A DNA stretch of 64,000 bases from Branchiostoma floridae (lineage: Eukaryota > Chordata > Leptocardii > Amphioxiformes > Branchiostomatidae): the NCBI RefSeq assembly GCF_000003815.2, contig NC_049982.1, positions 8,080,189-8,144,188 of the forward strand. Reading direction: 5' to 3'. Below, piece by piece: positions 23,101 through 34,361 of the stretch. The position numbers and the translations under genes are program-made. How positions within the stretch are numbered: position 1 is the stretch's first letter; each line of letters starts with the position of its first letter. The notes under the pieces were generated by a model that was not told the DNA's origin, did no database searches, and saw only the letters and a program-made list of their open reading frames with translations.

Positions 23101-23657
23101 TGCCCAGATTTTCAGACTAAGAAGCCATTATTGTTATAAGGTTGGAACAGGAACATATGCACGCTTCACTGAACTTAGGGCCATGCATGGAAAGAATTTA
23201 CTTCCGTGTTGTAGCAACGTGAGCAAGCTACTGAGACAAATACCTCTCGAAAGTTCCCAAAGTTGTGTTCCTCAGCATGCCCGAGTTGGAACTTGGTTTC
23301 CAGCACAGCCAGTCTCTCCCTCAGAGACGCCCCGTCAGCTTTCTCCTGCTGCAACTCTGTCTTTAGGGCCGTCATTTCCTCCTTGTCTCTCGCAGCGGCG
23401 TCCTGCTTGATCTCCATGGCCAGGGTACGATCCTTCAGCGCCAGGATCTCGTCATTTGCCTTTGCTAGTTTATTTTGCAACTGATCTCCGTTCTCTCGCA
23501 CATATTTGACTTCGTGAGCGAGGAAGACCAGGGCCGCCACCACCAGCACCCCCGCCCCGGCCGCCACGGCCACCGTCACCGGTCGGGCCGCGCCGGGTCG
23601 GTCTCGGCGGACCCGGCCGGCAACTTCGCCTCCGTATGCGGCCTTCTCCAAACTCAT
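20147..23657 (-). CDS. Gene D: type II membrane collagen-stalk protein with F5/8C head
   Basis: Exons 23244-23657, 22738-22831, 22045-22175, 21635-21829, 21032-21181, 20484-20617 and 20147-20165 total 1137 nt (378 residues). Residues 1-138 start MSLEKAAYGGEV and hold the transmembrane helix and a short coiled coil (QLQNKLAKANDEI); the block present in other members between LKTE and LQQEK is missing. Residues 139-169 carry RRYRR. Residues 170-213 are the collagen segment, ending [13 protein letters not shown]. Residues 214-378 are the F5/8C domain ([46 protein letters not shown]), closed by the DCTGD mini-exon. The middle of the gene (21640-23170) is almost identical to that of gene E. One exon border (21032) uses a weaker donor, GTCGGT. 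Confidence 0.87.
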
Positions 23658-23846
23658 TGTCAGCTTGTACCGAGAACAGACTGACAGAGAAAGGACAAAT
23701 CTATAACGTCACTTTCCGCTGCCCGAGAGCACTTCCACTCTTCAACAGACGAGACTTGAATAAGAAGTAAGGAAAAATACTCAGGCCCTGTAACTTGTAA
23801 GAAGATTGTGTAGTTTACAGCAACGTCACAGGGTACAGAAGCGTTG

Positions 23847-23851
23847 ATTGG
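23847..23851 (-). promoter_or_regulatory. CCAAT motif upstream of gene D
   Basis: It lies 190 bp before the ATG in the same context as in genes B, C and E. Function is inferred. Confidence 0.45.
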
Positions 23852-23880
23852 TTGAGGTGTACAGGTGAGGTGTCATTTCC

Positions 23881-24686
23881 CAACAATGCCACCCGTGCGT
23901 CACAACATATAAAGACGACAGCAGTTGGTTAACAGCAGTGTCTTTGTTCAGACAAACGTTCCATGCCAATAGTTTTGAAAGGAAAGAATGAGGAAACGTC
24001 GTGTCATATTTCTCTTCCGCGAAGCAAAGTGAGACAAGGGTTTGTGTTGTAAAGAGCTGGTGTAGTCACTCTTACGAACATTTACCCCGACTTATAGGAC
24101 AACTTGAATTCACAGCAATTTTCAAGTACGAACATAGATGTTTTTGGATTGTTCATTATCATTATCTTCAATTTGCCCAAGGTTTTGACCCCCAAAACAC
24201 ATTTCATTTCATTGACTACCACATGTGAAGCAATGCTAGCCCAGTCAAGAGTCAAGAAGTTGTGAAAGAAGCTCATATCTCATCCCATTCTGACTACCTG
24301 CTCGTTTCAAAGATTTAATTTGGTATGAGTTGGATAAGTTGAATCGTGTGCCCTGACGTGACGCGGCTGTAATCTCCAAGCAGATCTACTGTGGGAGGTG
24401 GGCAGTATCCATGGGCCGAAACAACCTCCATTTCCCACCGAGATTGTCTGTGAACTTCTGTGGCTGACACAAAGTTGTCCTATAAGTCGGGGTTAACGAC
24501 CGTAAGAGCGACCACACCAGCTCTTTACAAAACAATCCCTTGTCTCACTTTGTTTCGCGGAAAAGAAAACATGACACCAAATTTCCTCGTTCCTTGCTGT
24601 CGGACTATTGGCAAGGAACATTTGTCTGAACACAGACTGCTGTTTATCAACTGCTGCCGTATACACAGGTGGCATTGAACATTGGG
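23881..24686. repeat. Long spacer inverted repeat (D-E)
   Basis: The arms are homologous to those of the C-D spacer. Each holds aaacaa-ccctt and ccgacttataggacaa in opposite orientation. Confidence 0.75.
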
Positions 24687-25060
24687 CTGCTCCTGCCACT
24701 GGGGCCGGAAATAACGAGGAACAAGTTGAACGTACTTGATGGAAAGTACCGATGGGACCCATAACTACAGAATATGTACTCACATTTGAAATACGACGGT
24801 AACAGGTAGATGCACAGTTGGATTACTAGAATGCCTTTCAGTTGTCAAATGCAATGTTTGTAGCAAGATGACATCAGTTGGTGAACGTCATTGTATGAAG
24901 ATGTCACGTTATCGGTGTCACAAGGCACAAAAACATTGATTGGGGGGGGGGGGCGGTGTGTCAGGTGTATCTTACACCTGTACTCCCGCAGTCATGTTAT
25001 AAGGTGTACAGTACAGAAATGTTGCAATAAAAGAGTCCATATTGATGTGGAACAGTCTGC

Positions 25061-25066
25061 TTTATT
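25061..25066 (-). terminator. Poly(A) signal AATAAA of gene E
   Basis: Minus-strand AATAAAGCAGACTG lies about 650 bp after the stop of gene E. Confidence 0.6.
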
Positions 25067-25709
25067 TCTGACCATAAATACCTGATAGGTTCTGAGTGCA
25101 CAAATGAAGTAACTACATTTGTATTTTATCATCTCCTTGTTTGCAAACATAAGTCAAAATTTCTCCACGACTAAAGACAGTGTAGTAACTAGGAACAGAC
25201 AGCAGCACCAGGATATAGAAACAAGGAATTTAGTAATCCTTTTTAACGTCATCATTTAAAGCCATTGACATCTTCATCAAGCCAGTACACAATACCCATC
25301 GGCTACAATACAAAATGTAATGCTGTAATCACCAGGGCATGGTATTAGTATAAAATAGGCTGAACATTGTTGTCACAAGCTTTAAATGGGTAAACCTAAA
25401 TACGTCAAGTAACTCTTAGTGTAGCCATGACTCATGAGGTACATGTACTGTTTCTGAACCCACCTAGGCCACCTCAAATAACTGCAAACACAAAACCAAA
25501 CAAACAAACCAAAAACAATATTACTTTTTTTACTGAGATGATAATCAAAGGTGATAACAATAAGAAAACACTAAATGCTGTAAACTATCACAATAAGTAA
25601 AAGAAGAAACCTGGAGGTTCACTTCAAACTGCGAAACAGATACATGCACATATATATATACATCCTGTTATGTGCAAATCTGTGCTTTGGAAATCTCTAC
25701 ATGCTGCGT

Positions 25710-28700
25710 CTAGTCACCGGTGCAGTCCCTACAGAGGAAAACAAAAATGATTTGTTGTATAGTTGTACGTCAGCTAATGCACAATGAAATTCTTCAAATG
25801 CCTAAACTGGTACATTTTGTTGTGTGTTGTTCACCTTGTCAAAGGTCATCAAGTTTCCTTGCTGTTTCTGTACCAAGGTTTATTTTTACAGGAAGGGGTT
25901 GCTTGCGCCTCGTCGAACAGTGGACCCCCATTTCATGCGTTTTTTTCCGAAAGACGGGTGCTTCTGAGGTGCCCTTCCCAGATCTATTGAAAATCACCTT
26001 ATGTGAAGTCACATGGAAAGAGAAGACTCCAGTAGTGTACTTACTGTCCCAAGACCTCCACCCGCATGCTGAGGTGAGAATTCCATGTCTGCGGCCAGAA
26101 CCTGACGTAACGTGCAGTTACCGGCAGATCCAACAGGTGGCGCACTTCGGTGTCCTGATCGGAGTTGCCAGGGAAAACCTGGGATGATATTGTGAGAAAA
26201 ACAGCGATGCTACAAGGAATTGTGGAATGAAATCTTTGCTGTAACACATAAATGATTTCTTAGACCAAAGAAAAACTGGAAATATCATATATTGCTATTA
26301 TTTCATATTGACTATGGTAAAATACTAATTAGCATCAACCTACAGTATTGACTAAAGCTAAACAGTCCTATTCGAGAATGACAGTCTCTGCTACGCTGCA
26401 TCAGTTTCATCAGTAAAGCTAAGGGCACAACCCGCCGTACGTGCAAATACGTGCTGTCTACGTGCCACAACGTGGGGGGCAATCTTTGGGGATCCGTAAG
26501 TGGTAAGTACCGCCTCCGTACGAACTCGTAGGGAATCCGACGGATTTTGGAGCACGCCCCCGTACGTGCCAGTACAGGCGACGCGTCTGCCCTGTACAAC
26601 CTAAACGTTTTCAGAAATACGTGTCCGACGTAGCCTAAAAAAAAAAGGCGTACGGACAAATTGCACGTACGGCGGGTTGTGCCCTTAGCTTAAGCTGACC
26701 CAGGTCTAGATCTGTTACAAACTTCTTTTGCTGAGAACGTGGCCTGGTCAGCAAAATGTCTTAGTGGAAACATATTCTTGGAATTATCAAACTAGTGCAG
26801 AAGACAATGTTTACCACCGACCCTCTCACGTCCCAGTTTGTCCAGGTATGTAGACCAGGTGACTCCGTCTCTGCTGAAGCGTAGTTTGTAGGAGGTCACC
26901 CACTGATTTGACGAACCAGGTCTACCCTGAGTGATAACTCCAGCTACAGTAGTCTCTGCTCCCACGTCAACCTGAACAGGAGGAAAACGGCATCTTGGTA
27001 CGGTAGTCAGCGTACATGTTCTACATTAAATTTTTTACCTGTACATATTCTATATTTGCGTACATACAAGTGTTTCACACAATACGTGACAACGCAACCA
27101 AGTTTCACGTACACTGTGTCTTGTTAGTGAAACGACAAGAGGTCGAGTAGAACAAAAAGAAACAATATATACAAATATCCTGTCAGGCTTTTGGCCAAAT
27201 CGGTTGCGCTGCTAGGTTTATGATCTGACGGCCCGGGTTCCATTTCCGGGAGAATCGATCATCAATAATTTGATGAAAAGAAACACGCATCATCTGAATC
27301 AAGGGCACAATTAAAACTGATTGGCAATAATTAAAGCAAGTTACGCCATGCGGTGTCCTCTCACCTGTAGCCACTGGTTGGTGTTCAGCGGGCCGTTGGC
27401 GCACCAGGCTCCTGCCCATCCGCCCTGGCTTGTGCGACTCTCCTCCCGGGAATGAAGGCGAGCTTTGCTGGTGGCACAATCCGGGTGCGTGGAGGATGCA
27501 GTGATGTGGCCATCAGGAATAGCGCCGCTCTCCATACCCAGTGGTACTGCAATGCACGGCTGCTACATACAGGATGTGACCAAGGCGGTTAGAATAAGAC
27601 AAAACGTCATGCATTCACTGATGGTAAATATCATGTCACCCTTTATCATTTGCCCATACGGTACAATACAAGGTTGTCCAAAGTTATAAGCTCGATATAA
27701 ATCTACAGCCTCCAAAAGATGTTGGCCTCAAGTTCCATAGCACAAGAACACGTCACGCAATCATGCGATAATAACTACAGAGTACAGAACACACCCTACC
27801 TGTTGGCAGGATTGTCCTCCACACCCTCCACATCCACCAGGCGGACCGGGAGGCCCGGGCGGACCGGGAACACCATCACGGCCGTCCCGCCCGTCTCGTC
27901 CGGCCGGCCCTTCAGGACCACGAAAGAGGCCTGTATTTTTAAACATTTGCAGTTACAGTTTCAGAGGTTTACACCGTATACAGTCATTGATGTCATTGCC
28001 AGCTAGGATAGAAATTTCAGGACCACGAAAGAGGCCTGTATTTTTAAACATTTGCAGTTACAGTTTCAGAGGTTTACACCGTATACAGTCATTGATGTCA
28101 TTGCCAGCTAGGATAGAAATATGGTAAAGTTATTCATTAGATCTCCCCGTTGCAGGAAAAAGTGCAGGCACCGTGTAAAAGACATTTTGGAACTTATCCA
28201 ATATAAAAGGTCAAACAAATAAATGCCAGGCAGGGCACCAAACATTCGAAAGCCCCTTCGAATGGGGAAGTCATACATGATTTGTATACCTCGCTAATGC
28301 TATACTAGAGTTGGCCCTAGAGCTAAAGAGGTCATCCATTAAGGCCCTGGAAAATAGCCTGGCATTCAGGATCCACAAATATCAGTCAGAAATCTATTTC
28401 GAAGACTAAGCGACTTTGACGCAAATAAAGCAAAGGTGAAATAACACATATTTCAGAATTGAATGACGTGGAAAATTAATACTAAAAGGGGAATATCATA
28501 ATTGGACAATATTACACCAACAAGCACAATCCTCTCTATTTTATTCACGCGTATTTACGTTAAGTCAGCTTTGACGGTCCTACATACCTGCAGGTGTCGT
28601 AACCGAGTTGTCGGAGCGCCTGTACCTCCGCAAGGTGACGTTGTGTTCAGGGACACTGTCAGCTTGGTTCGGCTTCTCGTCCTTTAGACGAAAGAAAGTT

Positions 28701-29537
28701 ACGTCGATGAAGGTTAGACATCCAGCTAATAAGATACGTAAGGTAACAGTTCATTCAAGACACTGACGGAAGGTAGCGAATGAAACACCTGACCGCTTCA
28801 AATTTAAAATTTTATCAAAATCTTGCGTAGCCGTAGGATGAAGTTGGTTTAGCTTAGATATTTTTTATGAAACCTCGGTCTTGTACATCGTTATATGTTG
28901 ATAGTAGTTCAGACACGAAAGAAGAGGGAATTCTATTCCCTTCCGACTTAAGACCCAATGCCCAGATTTTCAGACAAAGAAGCCATTATTGTTATAGGGT
29001 TGGAACAGGAACATATGCACGCTTCATTGAACTTTGAGCCATGCACGGTAAGAATTTACTTCCAGTGTTCTAGCAATATTAACAAGCTACTGGTCAATGT
29101 ACCTCTCGAAATTTCCCAAAGCTGTGTTCCTCAGCATGCCCGAGTTGGAACTTGGTTTCCAGCACAGCCAGTCTCTCCCTCAAAGACGCGCCGTCAGCTT
29201 TCTCCTGCTGTAACTCCGTCTTCAGAGACGACAGGTGGATTTTCAGGGCCGTCACTTCCTCCTTGTGCGAGGACGCTTCCTCCTTGTCTCCAGCAGCGGC
29301 GTCTTGCTTGATCTCCATGGCCAAGGTACGATCCTTCAGCGCCAGGATCTGGTCTTTGAGCTGAGCGGAGTTTTCACGGACATGCTTAACCCCATGAAAG
29401 AGGAAAGCGAGAGCCGCCACCACCAGCACCCCCACCCCGGCCGCCACGGCCACCGTCACCAGTCGGGCCGCGCCGGGTCGGTCTCGGCGGGCCCGACCGA
29501 TAACCTCGCCTCCGTGTACAACCTTCTCCGAGCTCAT
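25710..29537 (-). CDS. Gene E: type II membrane collagen-stalk protein with F5/8C head (mosaic copy)
   Basis: Exons 29103-29537, 28588-28681, 27800-27930, 27365-27559, 26822-26971, 26045-26178 and 25710-25728 total 1158 nt (385 residues). Residues 1-145: [14 protein letters not shown], transmembrane helix, coiled coil. Residues 146-176: RRYRR site. Residues 177-220: collagen with Gly/Cys knot. Residues 221-385: F5/8C, closed by DCTGD. Its 5' two thirds (27370-29030) match gene D and its 3' third matches gene F, so the copy is a recombinant. A 105-bp tandem duplication at 27911-28120 repeats the acceptor of the collagen exon; the inner copy keeps the frame. The ATG at 29537 is chosen over an upstream in-frame extension that lacks paralogue support. 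Confidence 0.87.
26417..26690. mobile_element. MITE with TAA target duplication, PIF/Harbinger-like
   Basis: It has terminal inverted repeats of about 30 bp (AGCTAAGGGCACAACCC... / ...GGGTTGTGCCCTTAGCT) and is flanked by TAA on both sides. Gene D has the empty site near 20927 (catctgTAAgctgtc). A 3-bp TAA duplication is the signature of the PIF/Harbinger superfamily. No transposase is encoded. The same insertion is in gene F. Confidence 0.85.
27186..27250 (+). repeat. tRNA-derived-looking (SINE-like) segment in an intron of gene E
   Basis: ttggccaaatcggttgcg resembles a pol III A box and cgggttccatttccggg resembles a B box with its T-arm stem, at tRNA-like spacing. A complete cloverleaf could not be confirmed. 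Its copy in gene F is at about 33070-33132. Gene D lacks it. Confidence 0.4.
27911..28120. repeat. 105-bp tandem duplication
   Basis: ttcaggaccacgaaagaggc starts at 27911 and again at 28016. The two 105-bp units are essentially identical and cover the first 20 bp of the collagen exon plus its acceptor and upstream intron. Gene D has a single copy. Confidence 0.9.
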
Positions 29538-29713
29538 TGTCAGCTTGTAGCGAGAACAGACTAACAAAGAAAGGACAAATCTATAACGTCACTTCCTGTT
29601 GCCCGAGAGCACTTCCACCCTTCAACAGTCGGGGCTTGAATAAGAAGTAAGAAAAAGTACCCTGTAAGAAGAATGCATATTTTACAGCAACGTCACGGGG
29701 TACAGAAGCATTG

Positions 29714-29718
29714 ATTGG
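29714..29718 (-). promoter_or_regulatory. CCAAT motif upstream of gene E
   Basis: It lies 177 bp before the ATG in the conserved context. Function is inferred. Confidence 0.45.
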
Positions 29719-29750
29719 TTGAGGTGTGCAGGTGAGGTGTCATTTCCCAT

Positions 29751-30590
29751 GGCCAATGCCACCTGTGCATACGACAGCAGTTGGTTAACAGCAGTGTCTT
29801 TGTTCAGACGAATGTTCCATGCCAATACTCCGAAAGGAAGGAACGAGGAAATTTGGTATCAAATTTTTTTCCCGCGAAACCGTGAGACAGGTGGTTGTTT
29901 TGTAAAGAGCTGGTGTAGTCACTCTTACGGTCCTTCACCCCCGACTTATAGGACAACTTGAATTCACAGTAATTTTCAAGTTAGTACGAACATGAAGGCT
30001 TTTGTATAGTCCATTACCAGTATCTTTAATTTGGCCATGGTTTTGACCCCCGAAACACACTTCATTTCATTGATTGCAACATGTGAAGCAATATTGGCAC
30101 CGAGTCAAGCTTGCAAAAGAAGCTCATATCTCACCCCATTCTGACTACCTGCTCGTTTCAAAGATTAAATTTGGTATGAGTTGGATAAGTTGAATCGTGT
30201 GCCCTGACGTGACGTGGCCTAACTGTAATCTCCAACCGGATGTGGCAGGAGGGCAGGATCCATGGGCCGAAACAATCTCCATTTCCCACCGGGATTGTCT
30301 CGGCCCGTGGATACTAACTGGCACCTGTATATCTGCTTGGAGATTAGTAGAACTTTGAACGTCTGAGGCTGACACAAAGTTGTCCTCTAAGTCGGGGTTA
30401 ACGACCGTGAGAGCGACTACACCAGCTCTTTACAAAACAAACCCTTGTCTCACTCTGTTTCACAGAAAAGAAAACATGACACCAAATTTCCTCGTTCGTT
30501 CCTTTTTGACTATTGGCAAGGAACATTCGTCTGAACACAGACTGCTGTTTATCAACTATTGCCGTATGCACAGGTGGCATTGAACATTGG
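29751..30590. repeat. Long spacer inverted repeat (E-F)
   Basis: This is the third example of the spacer foldback. The arms match those upstream of C and D. Confidence 0.7.
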
Positions 30591-31359
30591 GCTGCTCCTG
30601 CCTGCTCTGGGGCCCGGAAAAAACACGTGGAACAAGTTGAACGTACTTGATGGAAAGTACCAATGGGACCCATAACTACAGAATATGTACTCACATTTGA
30701 AACACGACGGTAACAGGTAGATGCACAGTTGGATTACTAGAATGTCTTTCAGTAGTCAAATGCACTGTTTATAGCAAGATGACATCAGTTGGTGGACGTC
30801 ATTGCCTGCAGATGTCACGTTATCAGCGTCGCAAGATACGAAAACATTGATGGAGGGGGTGGTGGGGGTGTCAGGTGTATCTTACATCTGTACTCCCGCA
30901 GTCATTTTAAGGTGTACAGAAATGTTGCAATAAAAGAGTCTATATGTATATGGAACAGTCTGCTTTGTTTCGGAATATAAATACCTGATAGGTTCTGAGT
31001 GCACAAATGAAGTAGCTGCATTTTGTATTTTATCATCTCCTTGTTTGCAAACATTAGTCAAAATTTCTCCACGACTAAAGGCAGTGTAGTAACTAAGGAC
31101 AGCAACACCAGCATATAAAAACAAGGAATGTAGTCATTCTTCTTTACATCATGAAGCCATTGACATTTTCATCAAGCACTACACAATACACGTCGGCTAC
31201 AATATAAAAATGTAATGCTGTAATCATTAGGACATTGTAGTAATATAGAATAGGCTGAACATTGTTGTCACAAGCTTTAAATGGGTAACCCTAAATACGC
31301 CATGTAACTCTCAGTGTAGCCATGATCATGACTCATGAGGTACATGTTCAGTTTCTGAA

Positions 31360-33240
31360 CCCACCTAGGCCACCTCAAATAACTGCAAACACAAAACCAA
31401 ACAAACAAACCAAAAACAATATTACTTTTTTTACTGAGATGATAATCAAAGGTGATAACAATAAGAAAACACTAAATGCTGTAAACTATCACAATAAGTA
31501 AAAGAAGAAACCTGGAGGTTCACTTCAAACTGCGAAACAGATACATGCACATATATATATACATCCTGTTATGTGCAAATCTGTGCTTTGGAAATCTCTA
31601 CATGCTGCGTCTAGTCACCGGTGCAGTCCCTACAGAGGAAAACAAAAATGATTTGTTGTATAGTTGTACGTCAGCTAATGCACAGTGAAATTCTTCAAAT
31701 GCCTAAACTGGTACATTTTGTTGTGTGTTGTTCACCTTGTCAAAGGTCATCAAGTTTCCTTGCTGTTTCTGTACCAAGGTTTATTTTTACAGGAAGGGGT
31801 TGCATGCGCCTCGTCGAACAGTGGACCCCCATTTCATGCGTTTTTTTCCGAAAGACGGGTGCTTCTGAGGTGCCCTTCCCAGATCTATTGAAAATCACCT
31901 TATGTGAAGTCACATGGAAAGAGAAGACTCCAGTAGTGTACTTACTGTCCCAAGACCTCCACCCGCATGCTGAGGTGAGAATTCCATGTCTGCGGCCAGA
32001 ACCTGACGTAACGTGCAGTTACCGGCAGATCCAACAGGTGGCGCACTTCGGTGTCCTGATCGGAGTTGCCAGGGAAAACCTGGGATGATATTGTGAGAAA
32101 AACAGCAATGCTACAAGGAATTGTGGAATGAAATCCTTGCTGTAACACATAAATGATTTCTTAGACCAAAGAAAAACTGGAAATATCATATATTGCTATT
32201 ATTTCATATTGACTATGGTAAAATACTAATTAGCATCAACCTACAGTATTGACTAAAGCTAAACAGTCCTATTCGAGAATGACAGTCTCTGCTACGCTGC
32301 ATCAGTTACATCAGTAAAGCTAAGGGCACAACCCGCCGTACGTGCAAATACGTGCTGTCTACGTGCCACAACGTGGGCAATCTTTGGGGATCCGTAAGTG
32401 GTAAGTACCGCCTCCGTACGAACTCGTAGGGAATCCGACGGATTTTGGAGCACGCCCCCGTACGTGCCAGTACAGGCGACGCGTCTGCCCTGTACAACCT
32501 AAACGTTTTCAGAAATACGTGTCCGACGTAGCCTAAAAAAAAAAGGCGTACGGACAAATTGCACGTACGGTGGGTTGTGCCCTTAGCTTAAGCTGACCCA
32601 GGTCTAGATCTGTTACAAACTTCTTTTGCTGAGAACGTGGCCTGGTCAGCAAAATGTCTTAGTGGAAACATATTCTTGGAATTATCAAACTAGTGCAGAA
32701 GACAATGTTTACCACCGACCCTCTCACGTCCCAGTTTGTCCAGGTATGTAGACCACATGACTCCGTCTCTGCTGAAGCGCAGTTTGTAGGAGGTCACCCA
32801 CTGATTTGACGAACCAGGTCTACCCTGGGTGATAACTCCAGCTACAGTAGTCTCTGCTCCCACGTCAACCTGAACAGGAGGAAAACGGCATCTTGGTACG
32901 GTAGTCAGCGTACATGTTCTACATTAAATTTTGTACTATATTTGCGTACATACAAGTGTTTCACACAATACGTGACAACGCAACCAAGTTTCACGTACAC
33001 TGTGTCTTGTTAGTGAAACGACAAGAGGTCGAGTAGAACAAAAAGAAACAATATATACAAATATCCTGTCAGGCTTTTGGCCAAATCAGTTGCGCTGCTA
33101 GGTTTATGATCTGACGGCCCGGGTTCCATTTCCGGGAGTATCGATCATCAATAATTTGATGAAAAGAAACACGCGTCATGTGAATCAAGGGCACAATTAA
33201 AACTTATTGGCAATAATTAAAGCAAGTTACGCCATGCGGT
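31360..33240. repeat. Near-identical duplicated tract, copy 2 (partner 25460-27350)
   Basis: See copy 1. The right border falls at the intron/F5/8C-exon-1 junction, where E becomes D-like and F keeps a different exon. Confidence 0.85.
32318..32588. mobile_element. MITE, second copy (shared insertion in gene F)
   Basis: It has the same ends and same flanking TAA as the element at 26417-26690 and was copied with the surrounding tract. It is 3 bp shorter internally. Confidence 0.85.
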
Positions 33241-33605
33241 GTCATCTCACCTGTAGCCACTGGTTGGTGTTCAGCGGGTTGTTGGCACACCACGCTTGGC
33301 TGGAATGAAGGCGAGCTTCGCTGGTGGCACAAACCTGGTGCGTAGTGGATGCAGTAATGTAGCCATCAGGAATAGCGCCGCTCTCCATACCCAGTGGTAC
33401 TGCAGTGCACGGCGGCTACGGAAAATGATGACATTTGACGACATGTGTCTGATCGAAACATCGTTTACATTGATTGTAAACGTCACACCACCCATTTCCA
33501 ATAGTACAACATGCATGGCCATGAATCAGAGCCTAACATAATATGTAAGATTACACTAGTAACGGTTGGTGTAGTAACAGGTAACGAGGGCTGAAAATGT
33601 CCAAC

Positions 33606-33647
33606 CTGTGGGCAGGATTGTCCTCCACACCCTCACGGCTTCTCGTC
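33606..33647 (-). pseudogene. Fused exon 2/collagen exon of gene F
   Basis: On the plus strand ggcaggattgtcctccacac runs directly into cggcttctcgtccttcag. In intact paralogues these two parts are about 0.6-0.8 kb apart in different exons. Acceptor and donor are both present. The hybrid frame contains one TGA at the join. Confidence 0.85.
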
Positions 33648-34361
33648 CTTCAGACACATGATAGGGGAACATTACGTCGATGTAGTGTGGGTAATAAGAT
33701 ACGTTAGGTGACAGTTCACTCAAGAACTGGATAAAAAAAGAGTGGAAATTCTATTCCCTTCCGAGGGGGAAGCCATTATTGTTCTAGGGTTGAATCAAAA
33801 AACAAGAATGTATTAACGCTTCATTGAACTTAAGAGCCATGCACGGAAAGAATTTACTTCCGTATACTGTAGACAGTGTAGTAGCAACAAAAGCAAGCTA
33901 CTGGCCAAAAATACCTCTCGAAAGTTGTGTTCCTTAGCATGCCCGAGTTGGAACTTGGTTTCTAGCACAGCCAGTCTCTCCCTCAGAGACGCCCCGTCAA
34001 CTTTCTCCTTCTGTAATTCCGCACGTTCGCTGTCTAGTTGAGTCTGCAGAGACGACAGTTGGATTTTCATTTCCGTCATTTCCTCCTTGTGCGAGGACGC
34101 TTCCTCGTTGACTCTGGCAGCGGTTTCTTGCTTGATCTCCATGGCCAAGGTACGATCCTTCAGCGCCAGGATCTGGTCTTTCAGTTGAGCGGAGTTTTCA
34201 CGGACATACTTAGCTTCGTGAGTCAGGAAGACGAGGGCCGCCAAAACCGCCACCCCCGCCCCGGCAGCCACGGCCACCGTCACCGGTCGGGCCGCGCCGG
34301 GTCGGTCTAGGCGGGCCCGGCCGGTAACCTCGCCTCCGTAGGCAGCCTTCTCTGTGCTCAT

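Larger units (their letters stand above)
23658..25060. other. Spacer between genes D and E
   Basis: It has the same organisation as the C-D spacer: CCAAT at 23847-23851, inverted-repeat arms at about 23881-24104 and 24475-24686, then a G-run of about 12 near 24940 past the poly(A) signal of gene E. No gene is seen. Confidence 0.6.
25460..27350. repeat. Near-identical duplicated tract, copy 1 (partner 31360-33240)
   Basis: The 3' half of gene E (3' UTR, mini-exon, F5/8C exons 2 and 3, introns, a MITE and a tRNA-like element) matches gene F almost base for base at offsets of 5886-5901 bp. Outside the tract E and F diverge clearly. This indicates recent duplication or gene conversion. Confidence 0.85.
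29538..30960. other. Spacer between genes E and F
   Basis: This repeats the C-D and D-E plan: CCAAT at 29714-29718, inverted-repeat arms at about 29751-29958 and 30379-30590, and a G-rich run near 30850-30870. At the position of the gene F poly(A) signal (about 30964) the hexamer reads AACAAA instead of AATAAA. No gene is seen. Confidence 0.6.
31611..34361 (-). pseudogene. Gene F: F5/8C-type member broken by an exon 2/exon 3 fusion
   Basis: Intact parts are 33915-34361 (MSTEKAAYGGEVTG, transmembrane helix, coiled coil; 149 codons), F5/8C exons 33251-33415, 32720-32869 and 31946-32079, and the mini-exon 31611-31629. Between them, a deletion joins the first 13 bp of exon 2 to the last part of the collagen exon, making a 42-nt hybrid at 33606-33647. 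It keeps length phase but reads D-E-K-P-stop, so furin site and collagen are lost and translation ends at about 153 residues. The usual F5/8C acceptor CAG is CCG here; the neighbouring TAG would add one codon. The upstream CCAAT block is deleted and the poly(A) hexamer is AACAAA. A truncated membrane/coiled-coil protein could still be made. Confidence 0.8.
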
